64,000 bases of DNA. It comes from Climacium dendroides (Eukaryota; Streptophyta; Bryopsida; Hypnales; Climaciaceae). Positions 36,423-47,850 of the stretch are shown one piece after another. Numbering within the stretch: the stretch's first letter is position 1; each line of letters starts with the position of its first letter. The DNA lies in NCBI GenBank assembly GCA_950106755.1, contig OX467090.1, forward strand, positions 12,213,489 through 12,277,488, given 5' to 3'. The notes beneath the pieces are model-generated. The model made no database searches. It worked only from the letters and a program-made list of their open reading frames with translations, and was not told where the DNA came from. The position numbers were made by a program, and so were the translations under genes.

Positions 36423-36899
36423 TCTTATATTTTGCTTTCACTAGCAACACATGCAACTGTATCAGTTTTAAAAACTCCATGGGATCATGTGCATTTCGGA
36501 TGTCTAGGCTATGATATCATAGGAGTGAACATACTACCGAACCCCGGTAAATCCCTCACCCTCATCATGTCAGTTGGATTGGTCAATGCAGTCCTCGAGC
36601 TGCGTATCCAAGTTGGGCGTTTACCTACACGAACCACGGAAACTTGACAACTTGGTGTCACTCATCATTTTCACTTGCATCGGTGGCGATGTCTCATTTC
36701 ATTGGATGATCAAGAAGAGAAGAGAATAATCTCTTTCGGACCTTGAATCATCCCTATGAGAGCATATTCTTCAACGCTCTGATAATCAAGGTCGATCTCT
36801 CATATTCTCTGCGACAGTACATGTGACTGCACGAACAAATAATATGGACCACTTCATTGGATCGATACAGGGGTGCCCAAGCGACACTCCATCGCAGTG

Positions 36900-38136
36900 A
36901 GCACAAAAAAAGAATCTCGACTCATATCACTCTCAACTGATCGGTCCCCTCTGCACCTTCATTCTAACGAGCTTGAGGGAGGTACAAATCTTGCTAGTTG
37001 TCCCATCGGGTACACCGACCCGGCCACTCCATTGGGAAATAACAGTTCCAGACTTGCTTTTCACGAAATTGGCATGCGTTTGATCACTCGAAAGATTACA
37101 TATAATTAATTTTCGCCCAGATGACGCCTCATGGTGCCTAGCAGAACAAGTGGTCACAGAAGCAAACTGACCTGATTCAAGTGCCAGAAAGAACACCCGT
37201 AAATAATGATATGAAATCTGCAAATGCCCGTGATGCCATTCATTAGTCATTTAAATCGGCAGCATACCTCAGAGCAAGGACGACGCATTCTATGTACCCA
37301 TTCCCCACTCTAAATATGCAACACTGCCACGTCAAACCCAACAAATGCACAACTTGAACCAGAGCGCTCTGGAAATTCGGACGGGGCTTGTTCCACACCA
37401 TCTCCATGACAACCTCCTTCTCTCCTATGCGCACAAGGATGGTGCTTACGGTGTCAGCACTATTCACAATTACAGGATCAGCTCGCATCACAACGCCATT
37501 TGACGAACCTGATAAGGAAGACTTGAACTTACAATTCTCGGGTGCCAACCACTGCTTCGTCATGATGCTTTGGAATGGGTTCACTACAGCTCCTGTTGGT
37601 CCACGAAGAGGAGCTAAGGACCTCATTTCTTTTGCCTCATGGGGACTGGTTGCTGGACGCCATAAACTTCCAGCATGACGATTCAAAAGTTGGACTTTCT
37701 TCCATTGCAAAACTCCCACACACGAAATTGCTTCCTCCACCATTACTGCCCTTTCTTTCTGTCACCCCCCCAAACTCACTTTTTTCAGATAAATAACCAC
37801 GGATGTCGACAGAAGACACGTACCATTTGGCGACGATTTCTGAAATGTACTGTTGGTTAAGGTGCCAGCGAGAACTCACTTGCAGCTCTTAGCTTGTGGT
37901 CGTAGATGTTCCAATGCCTTAAGCCACTGCAATTCAAACCATTGAAATTCAATGAGCAAGGTCAATGTGAGGTGGGTCAATGAGGAAAGTTCTATTCTTC
38001 GGGCGCTGGAGGCAACAGAGACATGGACTCCAGAATCAAAATAATACTTGGCAGACATGGTGTCTGGCTCTTCTCTGCCGCTCCCGAATGATGTGCTTCG
38101 CTTTCGTGGGCACCCGATTCTCCTTTGATATCGCAC
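36900..38136 (-). CDS. Exon-like open stretches of unidentified gene
   Basis: Long open minus-strand stretches for DNA of this composition. 37876-38136 includes TMSAKYYFDSGVHVSVASS, and a shifted frame GLRHWNIYDHKLRAA ends at a good donor GTGAGT. 37243-37743 includes SSNGVVMRADPVIVNSADT and IGEKEVVMEMVWNKPRPNFQ. 36933-37250 includes HHEASSGRKLIICNLSSDQ. Frame changes between them fit introns, and candidate donors (GTAAGT, GTAAGC) and acceptors are present. Together with 33986-34641 they suggest one multi-exon gene running leftward over about 4 kb. I do not recognise the product. 38137-38443 shows nothing. Confidence 0.4.
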
Positions 38137-38443
38137 GCAACAAATGAAGAGCAGCTAGAAAAGAGGAACAATCAAAAATACCATCAACATTTAGTAGTAT
38201 ATCGGGAGCGACTAGATCAGTCTATAGGCGTTACGAATAAGGTACTTTTCAATGCAAGCATCGGATTGAAGAAGCTTTAAAAAAGCATAAGAAACTTCAT
38301 TTCTAGTTCTCCAAAACCTAAAAACAGAAAAAGATGGAGACAAGCTGTACCGCACTTAACATATTAATGGAAGCGTAAGTCTCGATCTGCATCATCAAAG
38401 CTAGCAAATTCAGTACTTGCTAACTAATTGCCTTCATTCTTCT

Positions 38444-38984
38444 ATCTCCGGCCCCGTGTCATCCGGCATCTCGATCTGGAGGTGCCAGGGAAGGAGCGCA
38501 TTGCACATCTCCAGGACCCCTTTGTGCTCCCGCAAAAGTTCCGATGAGGTCGTTTAACCCTTGAATGTCACGAAGGCCCTCTGCGGCCGTATATGTCAGT
38601 TTTTGGCGTATTTAAGGGCCTGGAAGTCCGAATTAGGGTTTACACCACACAACGAAGTGGTCGCAGATGCTCATGCGCATTCAAATTGATCTTCGGCTGC
38701 CCAAAATACACAACAATTCGGTTCAGTTCAGAAGCAAATACATAAGATGAGATAAGCAGGCTCGCAATTCTACCTCCAGAAGCCCATAAGGAGCCGATTT
38801 AACACTTAGTCTTTACCGGCGCTCCTCACTTGCTTCCACGAACTCATAGGCTGCAACAACCCTTGCCCGGTCGGAGCTGCGCGTAAAGTAGACATTCCTG
38901 ACGTAGAATTATAAAACATTCTCTCAAACCTCTCAAGCCTTGGAAAGATCCACATCGTTAGAACTATGGCCTAGCTTCGCTTTC
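38444..38984 (-). pseudogene. PAH-family locus with in-frame stops
   Basis: It starts at 38984 after the acceptor GTACAG. The first part matches the exons at 1899-2230 and 19388-19708, but frames are broken (for example AAAGACTAAGTG). A second part at about 38444-38630 carries a clear last PAH helix and tail, SSELLREHKGVLEMCNALLP, then an acidic end (MPDDTGPEIEE) and TGA. Two stops (TGA, TAA) interrupt the frame before it. The acidic tail recurs in another frame at 50.12 kb. A promoter with CTGTAAGAGCACAGCCCATT lies upstream at about 39428-39450 (minus). It is a decayed copy. Confidence 0.65.
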
Positions 38985-41900
38985 CTGTACACAATCAAAG
39001 CCAATGGCGAATTGTGCAGATAGGGTCAGTGTATTGTGGTTGCTTCTTGTTTGTGACCAGCAACAGCTTTATGTACACAACAAATAAACTAGAGAAACAG
39101 AGAAAAGAAATAAGCCTTTAAAGCACAAGTATGCAACGATCATAAGGTGGTGAAAAGGGGTCACAGACCTGTTTTGTCCAAGCAAGTTAGGGACAGCGAG
39201 CGCCTCCGTAGAACCCTGGTAGCAAGACCTATAGCAACCCTGGTAGCTACAAGAATGAGAACGACTAAATCATGAACAAGAGAGTCTAATGATTTGCAAG
39301 TGGGCGGCGAGTTCGAGAGCCAATCATTCGAACTAAGTTGCAGAGATCGCTGAATTTAGGAACTTACAAACAATAAAGACGCGCGGTCGGACAGGTAAGA
39401 GAGCTAGAGAATGATCTGCTTCGGCAGGCAATGGGCTGTGCTCTTACAGGGAGGCAACCAAGCAACTGGGGGGAAGTAGCGGAGCACTAGTTAACGAACA
39501 TCCATTGTCTGGAAAGTTCGAAGGACCGTTCGTCCTGTCAATTTTCAGTCACGATCGGTAGGTTTTCGGAATCCATCTCGGTATTTGTCAATGATCTAGA
39601 GCCAGGAATCAGACTCCTCTTAGTTCCCTAACCTACAACGCAAGCTCAGATCCTGTGTCAGCGGTGATCTAATTAAGGCACATGGTAGGATGCAATTCAT
39701 TTTTTCCACGCCAGTGAATCGAATGAAGCTTACCTCCATTTCGAAAGAATTCGTGGTGTCATGGTGAGGATGTTTCGAATTCTTCTACTCATGATGTGTA
39801 CGGAAGTGAAATTATTGGAGCCGAAGTGACAAAACTTGCACATCGACCGTACTCATTAATTATGGATGAGACTCGTAGCTACTAAGATGAAATTCACTCC
39901 ATCGAGGCCTGACACTCCGAGAGTCCGGGTGACAGTCCGGGCGCATTTAAATCGAAAAGAATTTGCACGTCTAACTCGCCATAGCGGTCCAAACGAAAGG
40001 ATTTGACGCTTTAGCCAATCCCAAGTTAACTGTATTACACAGTGCTCCTCTCACTAATATCATCTCAGGTGATGAGTGCAGGTGACGTGCATTATAATTA
40101 TATTTCCTTGTGTAATCGACTTACGAGTTGGAAAAAGGCAGTTCAGTTTTCCTTCAATTGCCTGTAGTTATGAATTAAGTGTTGGATCGCTAGCTTGTCA
40201 GTATTCTTGGATGTGTTGTAGTGCAAACTTGGATTTTAATTAAATTTCCCTATCTATTCAACTTACAACTTCACCAGTTGAAGATAAGTTGAAGATTCAA
40301 CTTAAAAATTGCTTGTAGTTATGAACTAGGTGTTGGAACTCTAGCTTGTGAATAGACTTGCATGTTGCAGTGCAAGCTTGGATTTTTGTTGACAGTGAGT
40401 GTCTGTGTAATTCTCGTTAATTCAGAAGTTAATTGTGAATGATTGGAACTCTTCATGCAGGTTCGCTTCACAGCCACAGTGCCATCACGCGGCTGAGCAG
40501 GTGGAGGGTCTATGAATGTCAGATCGGAGGTGACGGCCGGCGTATGGATTCATTTTAACTGTCGACCAATTACAGTTGAGTTCTAGTTGAGATCTAAAGA
40601 CAGTGACCTCTAAAATCGTCATTATTTTACTATGAATAGGTTCTATTTTGAGATTGGGAAATATTCATGATTTTTTAGTTATTAAATATTTGAAGATTCT
40701 AATGCATCGAAGAATGCATCGTTTGAATTACATATGCAAAAGTTATGAAGGGTCAACATTTCCTTGGTAAATAAATGTTTTTAAATCACTTTTTCAAGAA
40801 TGGCCAATACATATTGATTTAAAAGGTGTATTTACTGTGAGTCTTTGATTGAATGGCACTTATTGGTACCTGATGCATTCAAATGTTGTATTGCTTTTGT
40901 AAGACATACATAGTAATGTGCACTTCAATCACATGTATGTTGATCATGGAGCAATTTTTTCAATTGAATGAATCTTGAATATTTCATATGTAATTTCAAA
41001 TTTACATGAATTTGTCTTATTCACATATAATCCTATAATTTTGTTGGCACATGTGAGGCATGGTAGAGTGCACCATGAAGTCATCATAAGGAATTTGATC
41101 AAATTGAATGAATATAGACAAATTAGAAAGGGCATGAATGCAATACTCAAAATGTTGGAACCTTGTTGGAAAATTGTTACAAGTGTAGCATACTACAAGG
41201 TGCTATGAATGCATAAAAAATTGAATCTTAAGAGAATGAGTACAATGGTCATTATATTACAAGAATAAATATGGGTCAAGCCAGAAAAGGGCATGAAGCA
41301 ATAATTGGTACTCATTTGCCACCTATTGCATCTTTTGCTTCATGTATGATCTATTGGAATGCACCATGAAGACATAAGGAATTGAATCTCAAAAAATAAA
41401 CATTAATGTCATATTGTCATTACATCATAAGAATAAAAGAATAAACTTGGATAAAGTAGAAAAGGGCATCCAATTGCTACCATATCCATTGCAATATTTT
41501 TTTTGGTTTTGGACCATGTGATTTCCAATATTTTCTATATTTGATCCAATGACTATTCAAAGGTAAACCAATGTAGTCACATCCATTTGAATTTTGAACT
41601 AACTTAAAAATAAGTTTTAGGATCATTTTTTAAATATATAAAATTCTCATTTAATAAATAGATGTTCACTTATTTGAAAAATGCAATAAAAATGTTTCCT
41701 AGACTTAGATCTTTGTTGTAATGTGTCATATATTTATAGTATTTTGGAAAGATAGTCCCTCCATTATCCATTTGAAACAAATGCACTACTAATTAGAGAT
41801 GAATATTTTAGTATGAAAAATATTATAAGGAATCTAGTGGTCTATATTTTTGGGTTGGTCTCATTTTTAGAATCTCTCATATTTGACATTTTTGGATTTT

Positions 41901-43350
41901 CAAAATATAAATTTTTTCAATCTTCAAATGTTTTACAAATGATAAGGAATTACAAAATCTCCACTTAGTTACATCCACAATCACTTATATTTCCACTTAT
42001 ATCTACATTCATCTTTGTATTTCTAATAACATACATTATATGTATATTTGTACTTACATTCTTCTATTTTGTGGTCGGAGTTTTTTTATTTTTTGTAGGT
42101 TCATGGTTTTATTGAAGAGGGTTGGTTGACCAATGTTTTTGAGAAGATAGTTGGAAATACAATGAGATAACTATTGGTTAAGTAATCAATTAATGTCATA
42201 CTATCATGCAAAATTTTTATCATCTTCTTTCACTTCCATAATAGATTACAACACTTTTAGGACTTATGGAGTTGCTTAAATCTAATTTCAATGAAAGATA
42301 ATGGATGTTTTTTCTTATAATATTTTTTGAATTCTCTATATAAGAAAATGACAAATCCATGGTTCATTAGGTAGTATCTTTTAGCAACATTTGCTCCTTT
42401 TTCTTGATCTAACTCTAAGCCAAAAAAATGATTATTTTAACCAATTAGAGATATGAAACTTCTAAGCCAATTTGGAAATTTGGAGATTTTTTAAATAACA
42501 AAAAATACTATAGTTACACTCATGACAAAATGAATATATAGAATGAAAATTTAGAGTCAATTCAAGCAAAATTTGTTTTTTTTTAATTATAAAAAATGAA
42601 GTGTAGTCTTTTACTTTGTATACATTGAAAAATAATTTATTTTTAACAAGAAGTGACTTGCATCTATTGATTTAATGAATGGAGTAGAATTCATTAATGT
42701 TTATACATGAATTACAGCTTCAAATTTAGCATAAATGTATTTATTGTGTCTAGTGTAGGGTTAGATTATTGAAATTCAAAGATTTATTGTAAATAATTCA
42801 ATGTTCTAATGTCTCATCTAATGTTTAGGCATTATCTCCAAGCACATATTTATGGTTTAATAAAGAATCTTTATAAGAAAGTATCATTGCCAATGTGTGA
42901 TTAAGTAATTTCAATTGGAGGTGGAATTTGTAATTTTAAAGCATATTCTTTTATTTCTAAAATTGTGAATTTATGAAATGCCTTTAGCTTTACATGGACC
43001 ACCATTGAGTTTTGGTATAAATAATGTTTTGGCTTCATTTAGTACCAAGTGAATGTTTTTGTATTTTGATGTTTGTACGAATCCTCATATTACATTTTAT
43101 ACTCATCAACATACACTTTATATTGGTTTTATAAATTCGTATATTAGAAAGGAGGAAACCATATCTTGCAATAATTTAGGAATTAATATATTTTTTACAA
43201 AATAAACTTTGGACTTTGAACCATAAATGATTATTTTATAATGAATGATATAATAATTTCATTTGCACAATGGTATTTTTGACTATAATTTATACCTATG
43301 CATGGAGATAGTTTAATATTTTATTATATCTATTTTGTGCTTTACTTAAA
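38776..43350. repeat. Third copy of the palindrome arm
   Basis: Direct, diverged copy of left-arm 2.0-6.05 kb, including the promoter segment missing from the left arm. Outside the PAH fragment and promoter it is AT-rich and shows no gene. It ends near 43.35 kb at a junction with a truncated PAH locus. Confidence 0.85.
39425..39530 (-). promoter_or_regulatory. PAH-family promoter, 39 kb copy
   Basis: On the minus strand GACAATGGATGTTCGTTAAC (about 39510) precedes CCTGTAAGAGCACAGCCCAT (39430-39450). This is the same arrangement as at 18.88-18.97 kb, including the weakened TATA. Confidence 0.5.
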
Positions 43351-43502
43351 TTCCTAAAAATTCCTAATATTTCTAATATTACTCTTGCTTTCTGCATGAA
43401 TTACCCTTCTCCATAGCAAGACCATATATATGAAAATTTGTAGTGCAAAAACCCGTTGATTTTCCATTTATTTTTTCAAAGCCTTAAATTAAATTTGAGC
43501 CT

Positions 43503-43973
43503 TTAATTACAGTCTACTAATATTGGAAGTTTATGAGGCAAAGTCTCGGCGGTTGTGGAGCTGCTGCTGCCATCGTGCACTCTACTCGGCGGTGAGTAGA
43601 TCACTTGTTTCCTCTGCTCCTCGACCTCCACTGCTTCTGTCAATGGATCCCCCATCGTTTGAAATCTGTCGTGCTGCACACAAGTACCAAACATAGAGTT
43701 GACATCATGAAAACTATAGAGCTTGTTGTACATAGTCATAGAGATTGGCAACAACCTGTTGCTCTGCTTTTGCTAAACACAAGATGACCAACAAAAGTGT
43801 GTTCACATAGACAACCACAGCAGAAACATGCAGCAACCGAAATGAACAACCTTCAATAAGAAAGAACACATCGAGAGAGAGAGTAACGAGAATTCCAAAT
43901 GCAATGTGTAACTTACCTGATGATCTCCTTCTCGCACGGAAGAGGATCGGCACGAGCGCATCCCCTGCGGCAT
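43503..43973 (-). pseudogene. 3'-truncated copy of the two-exon PAH gene
   Basis: Exon 1 (43917-43973) encodes MPQGMRSCRSSSVREGDHQ and keeps the GTAAG donor. The early acceptor is mutated (GCAG to GCAT) but TGTGCAG before GACAGATTTCAAACGATGGG is kept. The second exon runs MGDPLTEAVEVEEQRK... for about 48 codons, then leaves homology at about 43540 and soon stops. The PAH domain is absent, so it cannot make the family's working part. Confidence 0.7.
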
Positions 43974-44047
43974 TCGGCGGGTTGCGATCTGACAGTAAAG
44001 GAAAGCACGCAAGCAACCCGGGAGGAAGAAGTGAAGACTGAGCAATA

Positions 44048-44350
44048 GAATTGGATTGTATGCTAGCTTATAGAAATGCAGGGAGAAAGAAATGAAGCAC
44101 GCACCTTGTACTATTGAATTCGGTTGTATCCTAGCTTACAGAAACGCAATCATGAAACCAGAGAGGAAGAAACGAAGCACTCGCAGTGTGCCATTGAATT
44201 CTGTTGTGTTCTAGCTTTCAGAAACGCAATTATGCAACCAGGGACGAAGAAACGAAGCACGCGCAGTCTGTGATTGAATTGGGTTATGTCCTAGTTTAAA
44301 CAAACGCAGTGAAGCACCAGAGCAAAAACGAAGCACGCGCGGCCGGTGGC
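44048..44350 (-). repeat. Four diverged promoter-proximal tandem units
   Basis: Units of about 67-83 bp each contain, on the minus strand, AAGC(A)/GAAACGAAGC...TCTATAAGCTAG-type sequence followed by GAATTC-like words. Only the unit nearest the gene keeps TATAAG (44067-44072); the others read TGTAAG, TGAAAG and TTTAAA. The same unit is single at 28.85 kb and tripled at 47.42 kb. Confidence 0.7.
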
Positions 44351-44540
44351 ATGAAAGCTCTGCATTCGGAAAGTGCCCTGGGTGACGTGTTGCAACACAT
44401 CCATGTTTAGTCACAAGTTAGTGTTCAAGCATGTAACTGATGATTGCAACTGAAGCAATTGAAAAACAAACCACACTGTCTTACTTCAATTGCAACTGGT
44501 AAGTTGAACAAGCAGGAAAATTCAATGAAGTTGCCGTTAA

Positions 44541-44803
44541 TTAACTACACTAAATAGTGAAATTAGGTTGCCTAAACAATTAGGTTGCCTTACTTAGGAA
44601 AGTTACCTCATGACTCACCACTTGTCCAGATGGAGGCACAAGTAATTCTCTAAACCCGAATCATGAATCAGTGCACCAACCCATGCAACACACATGGTTC
44701 CTACATTACTGCATCCATTTATACTAATTGTACATATTTATATAGTGTGGAATGTCGAGAATTTAGTGTGGGGCAACCTAATTTCACTATTTAGTGTAGT
44801 TAA
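44541..44803. mobile_element. MITE with perfect 32-bp terminal inverted repeats
   Basis: 263 bp. 44541-44572 and 44772-44803 are exact reverse complements (starting TTAACTACACTAAATAGTGA). Related loci (for example 47.03 kb) show the uninterrupted TTAATTAA-rich site. TTA/TAA at the borders would fit a Tourist/PIF-type target. No ORF. The perfect ends suggest recent insertion. Confidence 0.85.
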
Positions 44804-44959
44804 TTGCGATTGCAACTCTTCGTCCAGGTTCAGTCCCAGTGTCATGACGTGTTGAGGGTCTGTCAATTTATGTCGGATCCTCATGTGATCAGAGGTGGTG
44901 GCTGGTTCCCTATTAAGATCAATTGGTGAAAATTTTACAATCCTTTAGTTGACAAACAT

Positions 44960-46870
44960 TTGGAGCTCATAATTTGAATAGACATGATTATTCAAAAGCA
45001 CTTCGATTATTGCAAATTTGCAATTAGAGTTGATGTAAACATTGTTAAATAAATAGGTCATTTGACCATCTATAAAATATGCGTGTCTTTTGAGGTTAAG
45101 ATTTCATGTTTGATGTAGTCAATTACATGTAAATTGAACCTTAAACTAGATAATTTATACATAGATTATATAATTGGGTCACGTTACCTACATGTAGACA
45201 TTACTTACTTATCGGCTAAAAGATTGCAATAGGTATAGTGGCAATTGATGCTCTTATGTCTTTTTCTATCTTGTTCATCTTCATTTCTTAATTCCTATTA
45301 TATAATGATGCCAATGTTCATTATTTGAGATCCAATTCTTTATTCCTTCATGGTGCTCTCTAGTATGTTGCACATGTGACATAGGTTGCAATGGATATAG
45401 TGGCAAATGGACGCAGTGGGTGCTTTCATACCCTTTTCTATCCCATAAATGTTTATTCCTATGACGTAATGACTATAATGGTTATTCTTTGAGATCCAAT
45501 AAGAGTTGGTAGTTGTTTTTATGCCCTTTCTTACATGTCCCAACATATTTATTCCTATGATGTACTATTGTGATGTTTTTATTTGAGATTCAATTTTATA
45601 TGCCTTCATGGCACACTAGAATATGCCGCACCCCTATGGCAACTATTGATTTCATGCCCTATTTAATTCCACCCACATTTATTCCTACAACCAAATGACA
45701 ATGATGTTTAATCATTCTATTTAATCGAATTCCTTATCTTAACTTCATAGTGCACTCTAGCATACTATATAGGTAAAACAATATTGTAGAAAGATACATA
45801 TGGGAAATTTCATTAAAATGGCGAATATTATGTGACTTTGACATCTCATAGTTTAGACTGGGCAGTCTAAAATCTAGTACACTAATAGATTTCAAATCGC
45901 CCGATTTGAACTGTGGGAATGACACTCTGAGAAAATGGCACATGAAATATTGCCATTTTAATGAAATTCCCCATACATGAATAAGGTAGTAAGTACATGT
46001 ACCTTGAAATGTTTTATGAAATGTCTAAGGTTCATTCAACTAAAAGAATAAGTGATGACCAATATGCATGTCATTAGAGTGCATGTTACTAAATATGAAC
46101 TAGGTGCTAGAAAGTGCCATTGAATCAAAGACTCTTACTAAATACATCTCCTAAATTGATATAAGGTAAACTAGTCCATTGTGGTTAGAATGAGGAGTTT
46201 GACATCATCTTATTGCTGAAATTTTTCTATTTTTATTTATTTTAGTACAAGTGTCAGAAACAACAAGTACAATTGAAATTATATTTTTTTGACAGTATGA
46301 ATTTGCTAGAAGTGTTTAGCAATATGAATTTGAAGTGTTTAGCCTAAAAGAGTTTGTAGACTACCTCATAACCAAAAAAATTTGAATTGTAATGTTCATC
46401 TTACTACCTAATGCAGTCAAAATATTTTTTATAAAGGAAGGTCTAAAAAGTCAATTTTTACAATGAACTTCACATTGAAAAATCAGAAATTCCTAATGAG
46501 GTCATTGTTCATTCCATTACTGTCATGTAAGACATGTATTGTGGCCCACATCTCATATACTTAAGAAAATCCACAATAGGTCATTTCCTAGGTGACCGCA
46601 ATGGGTCATTTGACCATAATGGTGTGGTTTACCTTACATGTACTATTCTTGAAAAAAAAATTTAAAAACATTTATCTAACAAAAAAACTTTGATCCTTTG
46701 TAACTTTTGCATACCATATCCAAATGATGCATTCTTTGGTGCATTGGAATATCCAAATGTTTTTCACCTAAAAGATTGTAAAATTTTCACCAATCTCCAA
46801 ATACAAGGTGTTTCATGTTTGTAGTAGAATAGTCACGATTTTAAGTGTCGTTGACTAACTAGCTATAATT
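44960..46870. repeat. Upstream AT-rich block, 47 kb locus
   Basis: Copy of right-arm 16.9-18.06 kb with three to four satellite-like units at 45.2-45.75 kb. No gene is seen, and 46.15-46.6 kb shows nothing further. Confidence 0.75.
45800..45974. mobile_element. Short MITE, ATGGGG family, TSD ACAT
   Basis: 175 bp with ends ATGGGAAATTTCATTAAAAT and its near-complement, flanked by ACAT (45796-45799 and 45975-45978). The related sequence at 27.96 kb has one ACAT and no insert, which dates the insertion after that duplication. Confidence 0.85.
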
Positions 46871-47064
46871 GATCCACAGGAAGCGATTCCATAGGGGACT
46901 GGCTGTCACCTCCAATCTCATGAGGATCAAACATTAATTGACAAGACCCTCTACCCACTGAGGCACGTCGTGGCCCTCTGAACTGAACTTGGATAAAGAG
47001 TTCCAATCTCAATTAACAACTTAATTAACGGCATTCTCATAGAGTCTTACCGTCCACTAAGTCC

Positions 47065-47196
47065 TAAGTTGTCACAGTGGACGGACGGTCCGTCCGTCCC
47101 GTCCAGTTTGTCCGTCCAGTCCGGTTTGTCCGTCTAGTCCAGTTTGTCCGTCCGGGACGTCCGATGACCCCAACCCACCTGATGTGACAACACTAA
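47065..47196. mobile_element. 132-bp hAT-like MITE with 8-bp TSD
   Basis: Flanked by CTAAGTCC on both sides (47057-47064, 47197-47204). The ends are TAAGTTGTCACA and the complement TTAGTGTTGTCACA. The interior is made of GTCCGTCC/GGACGG words. The paralogous site at 28.61 kb carries one target copy and no insert. The 8-bp duplication and TIR style fit the hAT superfamily. Confidence 0.85.
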
Positions 47197-47419
47197 CTAA
47201 GTCCAAGTTTATTTGCACTGAAACACATTGAAGTATACTCACAAGCTAGCATTCCAACACCTAATTATAACTGCAGGCGATTGAAGAGAAACTAAACTGT
47301 CTTACTCCAGTAAGTTGAGCAGGTAGAAAACTTAATTAAAATACACATCTTCCGAATCCAGAACTTTCCAGACCAACTAGAGGATTTGATCAAAGCTTCA
47401 ATGCCACGAGTCGCGCGTG

Positions 47420-47675
47420 CTTCGTTTCTTCCTCCCTCGTTGCATGACTGCGTTTCTATAAGCTAGGACAGAACCCAATTCAATCGCTCAGTCTTCGTTT
47501 CTTCCTCCCTGGTTGCATGACTGCATTTCTATAAGCTAGGACAGAACCCAATTCAATCGCTCAGTCTTCGTTTCTTCCTCCCTGGTTGCATGACTGCGTT
47601 TCTATAAGCTAGGACAGAACCCAATTCAATCGCTCAGTCTTCGTTTCTTCCTCCCGGGTTGCTTGCGTGCTTTTG
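47420..47675 (+). promoter_or_regulatory. Triplicated 73-bp TATA promoter unit
   Basis: Three nearly identical 73-bp units start at 47420, 47493 and 47566, with a partial fourth at 47639. Each full unit has CTATAAGCTAGGACAGAACC, placing TATAAG at 47457, 47530 and 47603, followed by CCCAATTCAATCGC. Confidence 0.85.
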
Positions 47676-47679
47676 TGTA

Positions 47680-47850
47680 GATTACAAACCGCCGAATGCA
47701 AAAGGGGATGCGTTCTTGCCGATCATCTTCAGTGAGGGAGGAGATTGTCAGGGAGATTGTTAAGTAAGGTATAATTTGCAAATTGATATTTTCATTTGAA
47801 ATTCTCGTTATTCTCTTCGAGGATGTGTCTTTTCATCTTGTACTGTAGTA
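47680..47850 (+). pseudogene. First-exon fragment of PAH gene, 47 kb
   Basis: After the tripled promoter, CGCCGAATGCAAAAGGGGAT encodes MQKGMRSCRSSSVREE, matching exon 1 of the 29 kb gene. A TAA follows soon after and the donor is disturbed by a short duplication. Homology ends near 47.84 kb; the next sequence is the upstream flank of another PAH copy. Confidence 0.6.

Noticed and set aside
36390..36647. Minus-strand peptide ALTNPTDMMRVR resembling a mitochondrial carrier motif
   Set aside because: The match is a short NPTD-x-x-x-VR word only; no carrier repeats or membrane segments surround it and a stop follows shortly.
44541..44803. Reading the 263-bp MITE as a CACTA element because it contains CACTAAATAGTG near its ends
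   Set aside because: The exact inverted repeat extends beyond CACTA into TTAACTA, the flanks do not give a 3-bp direct duplication at CACTA, and the subterminal motif array is missing.
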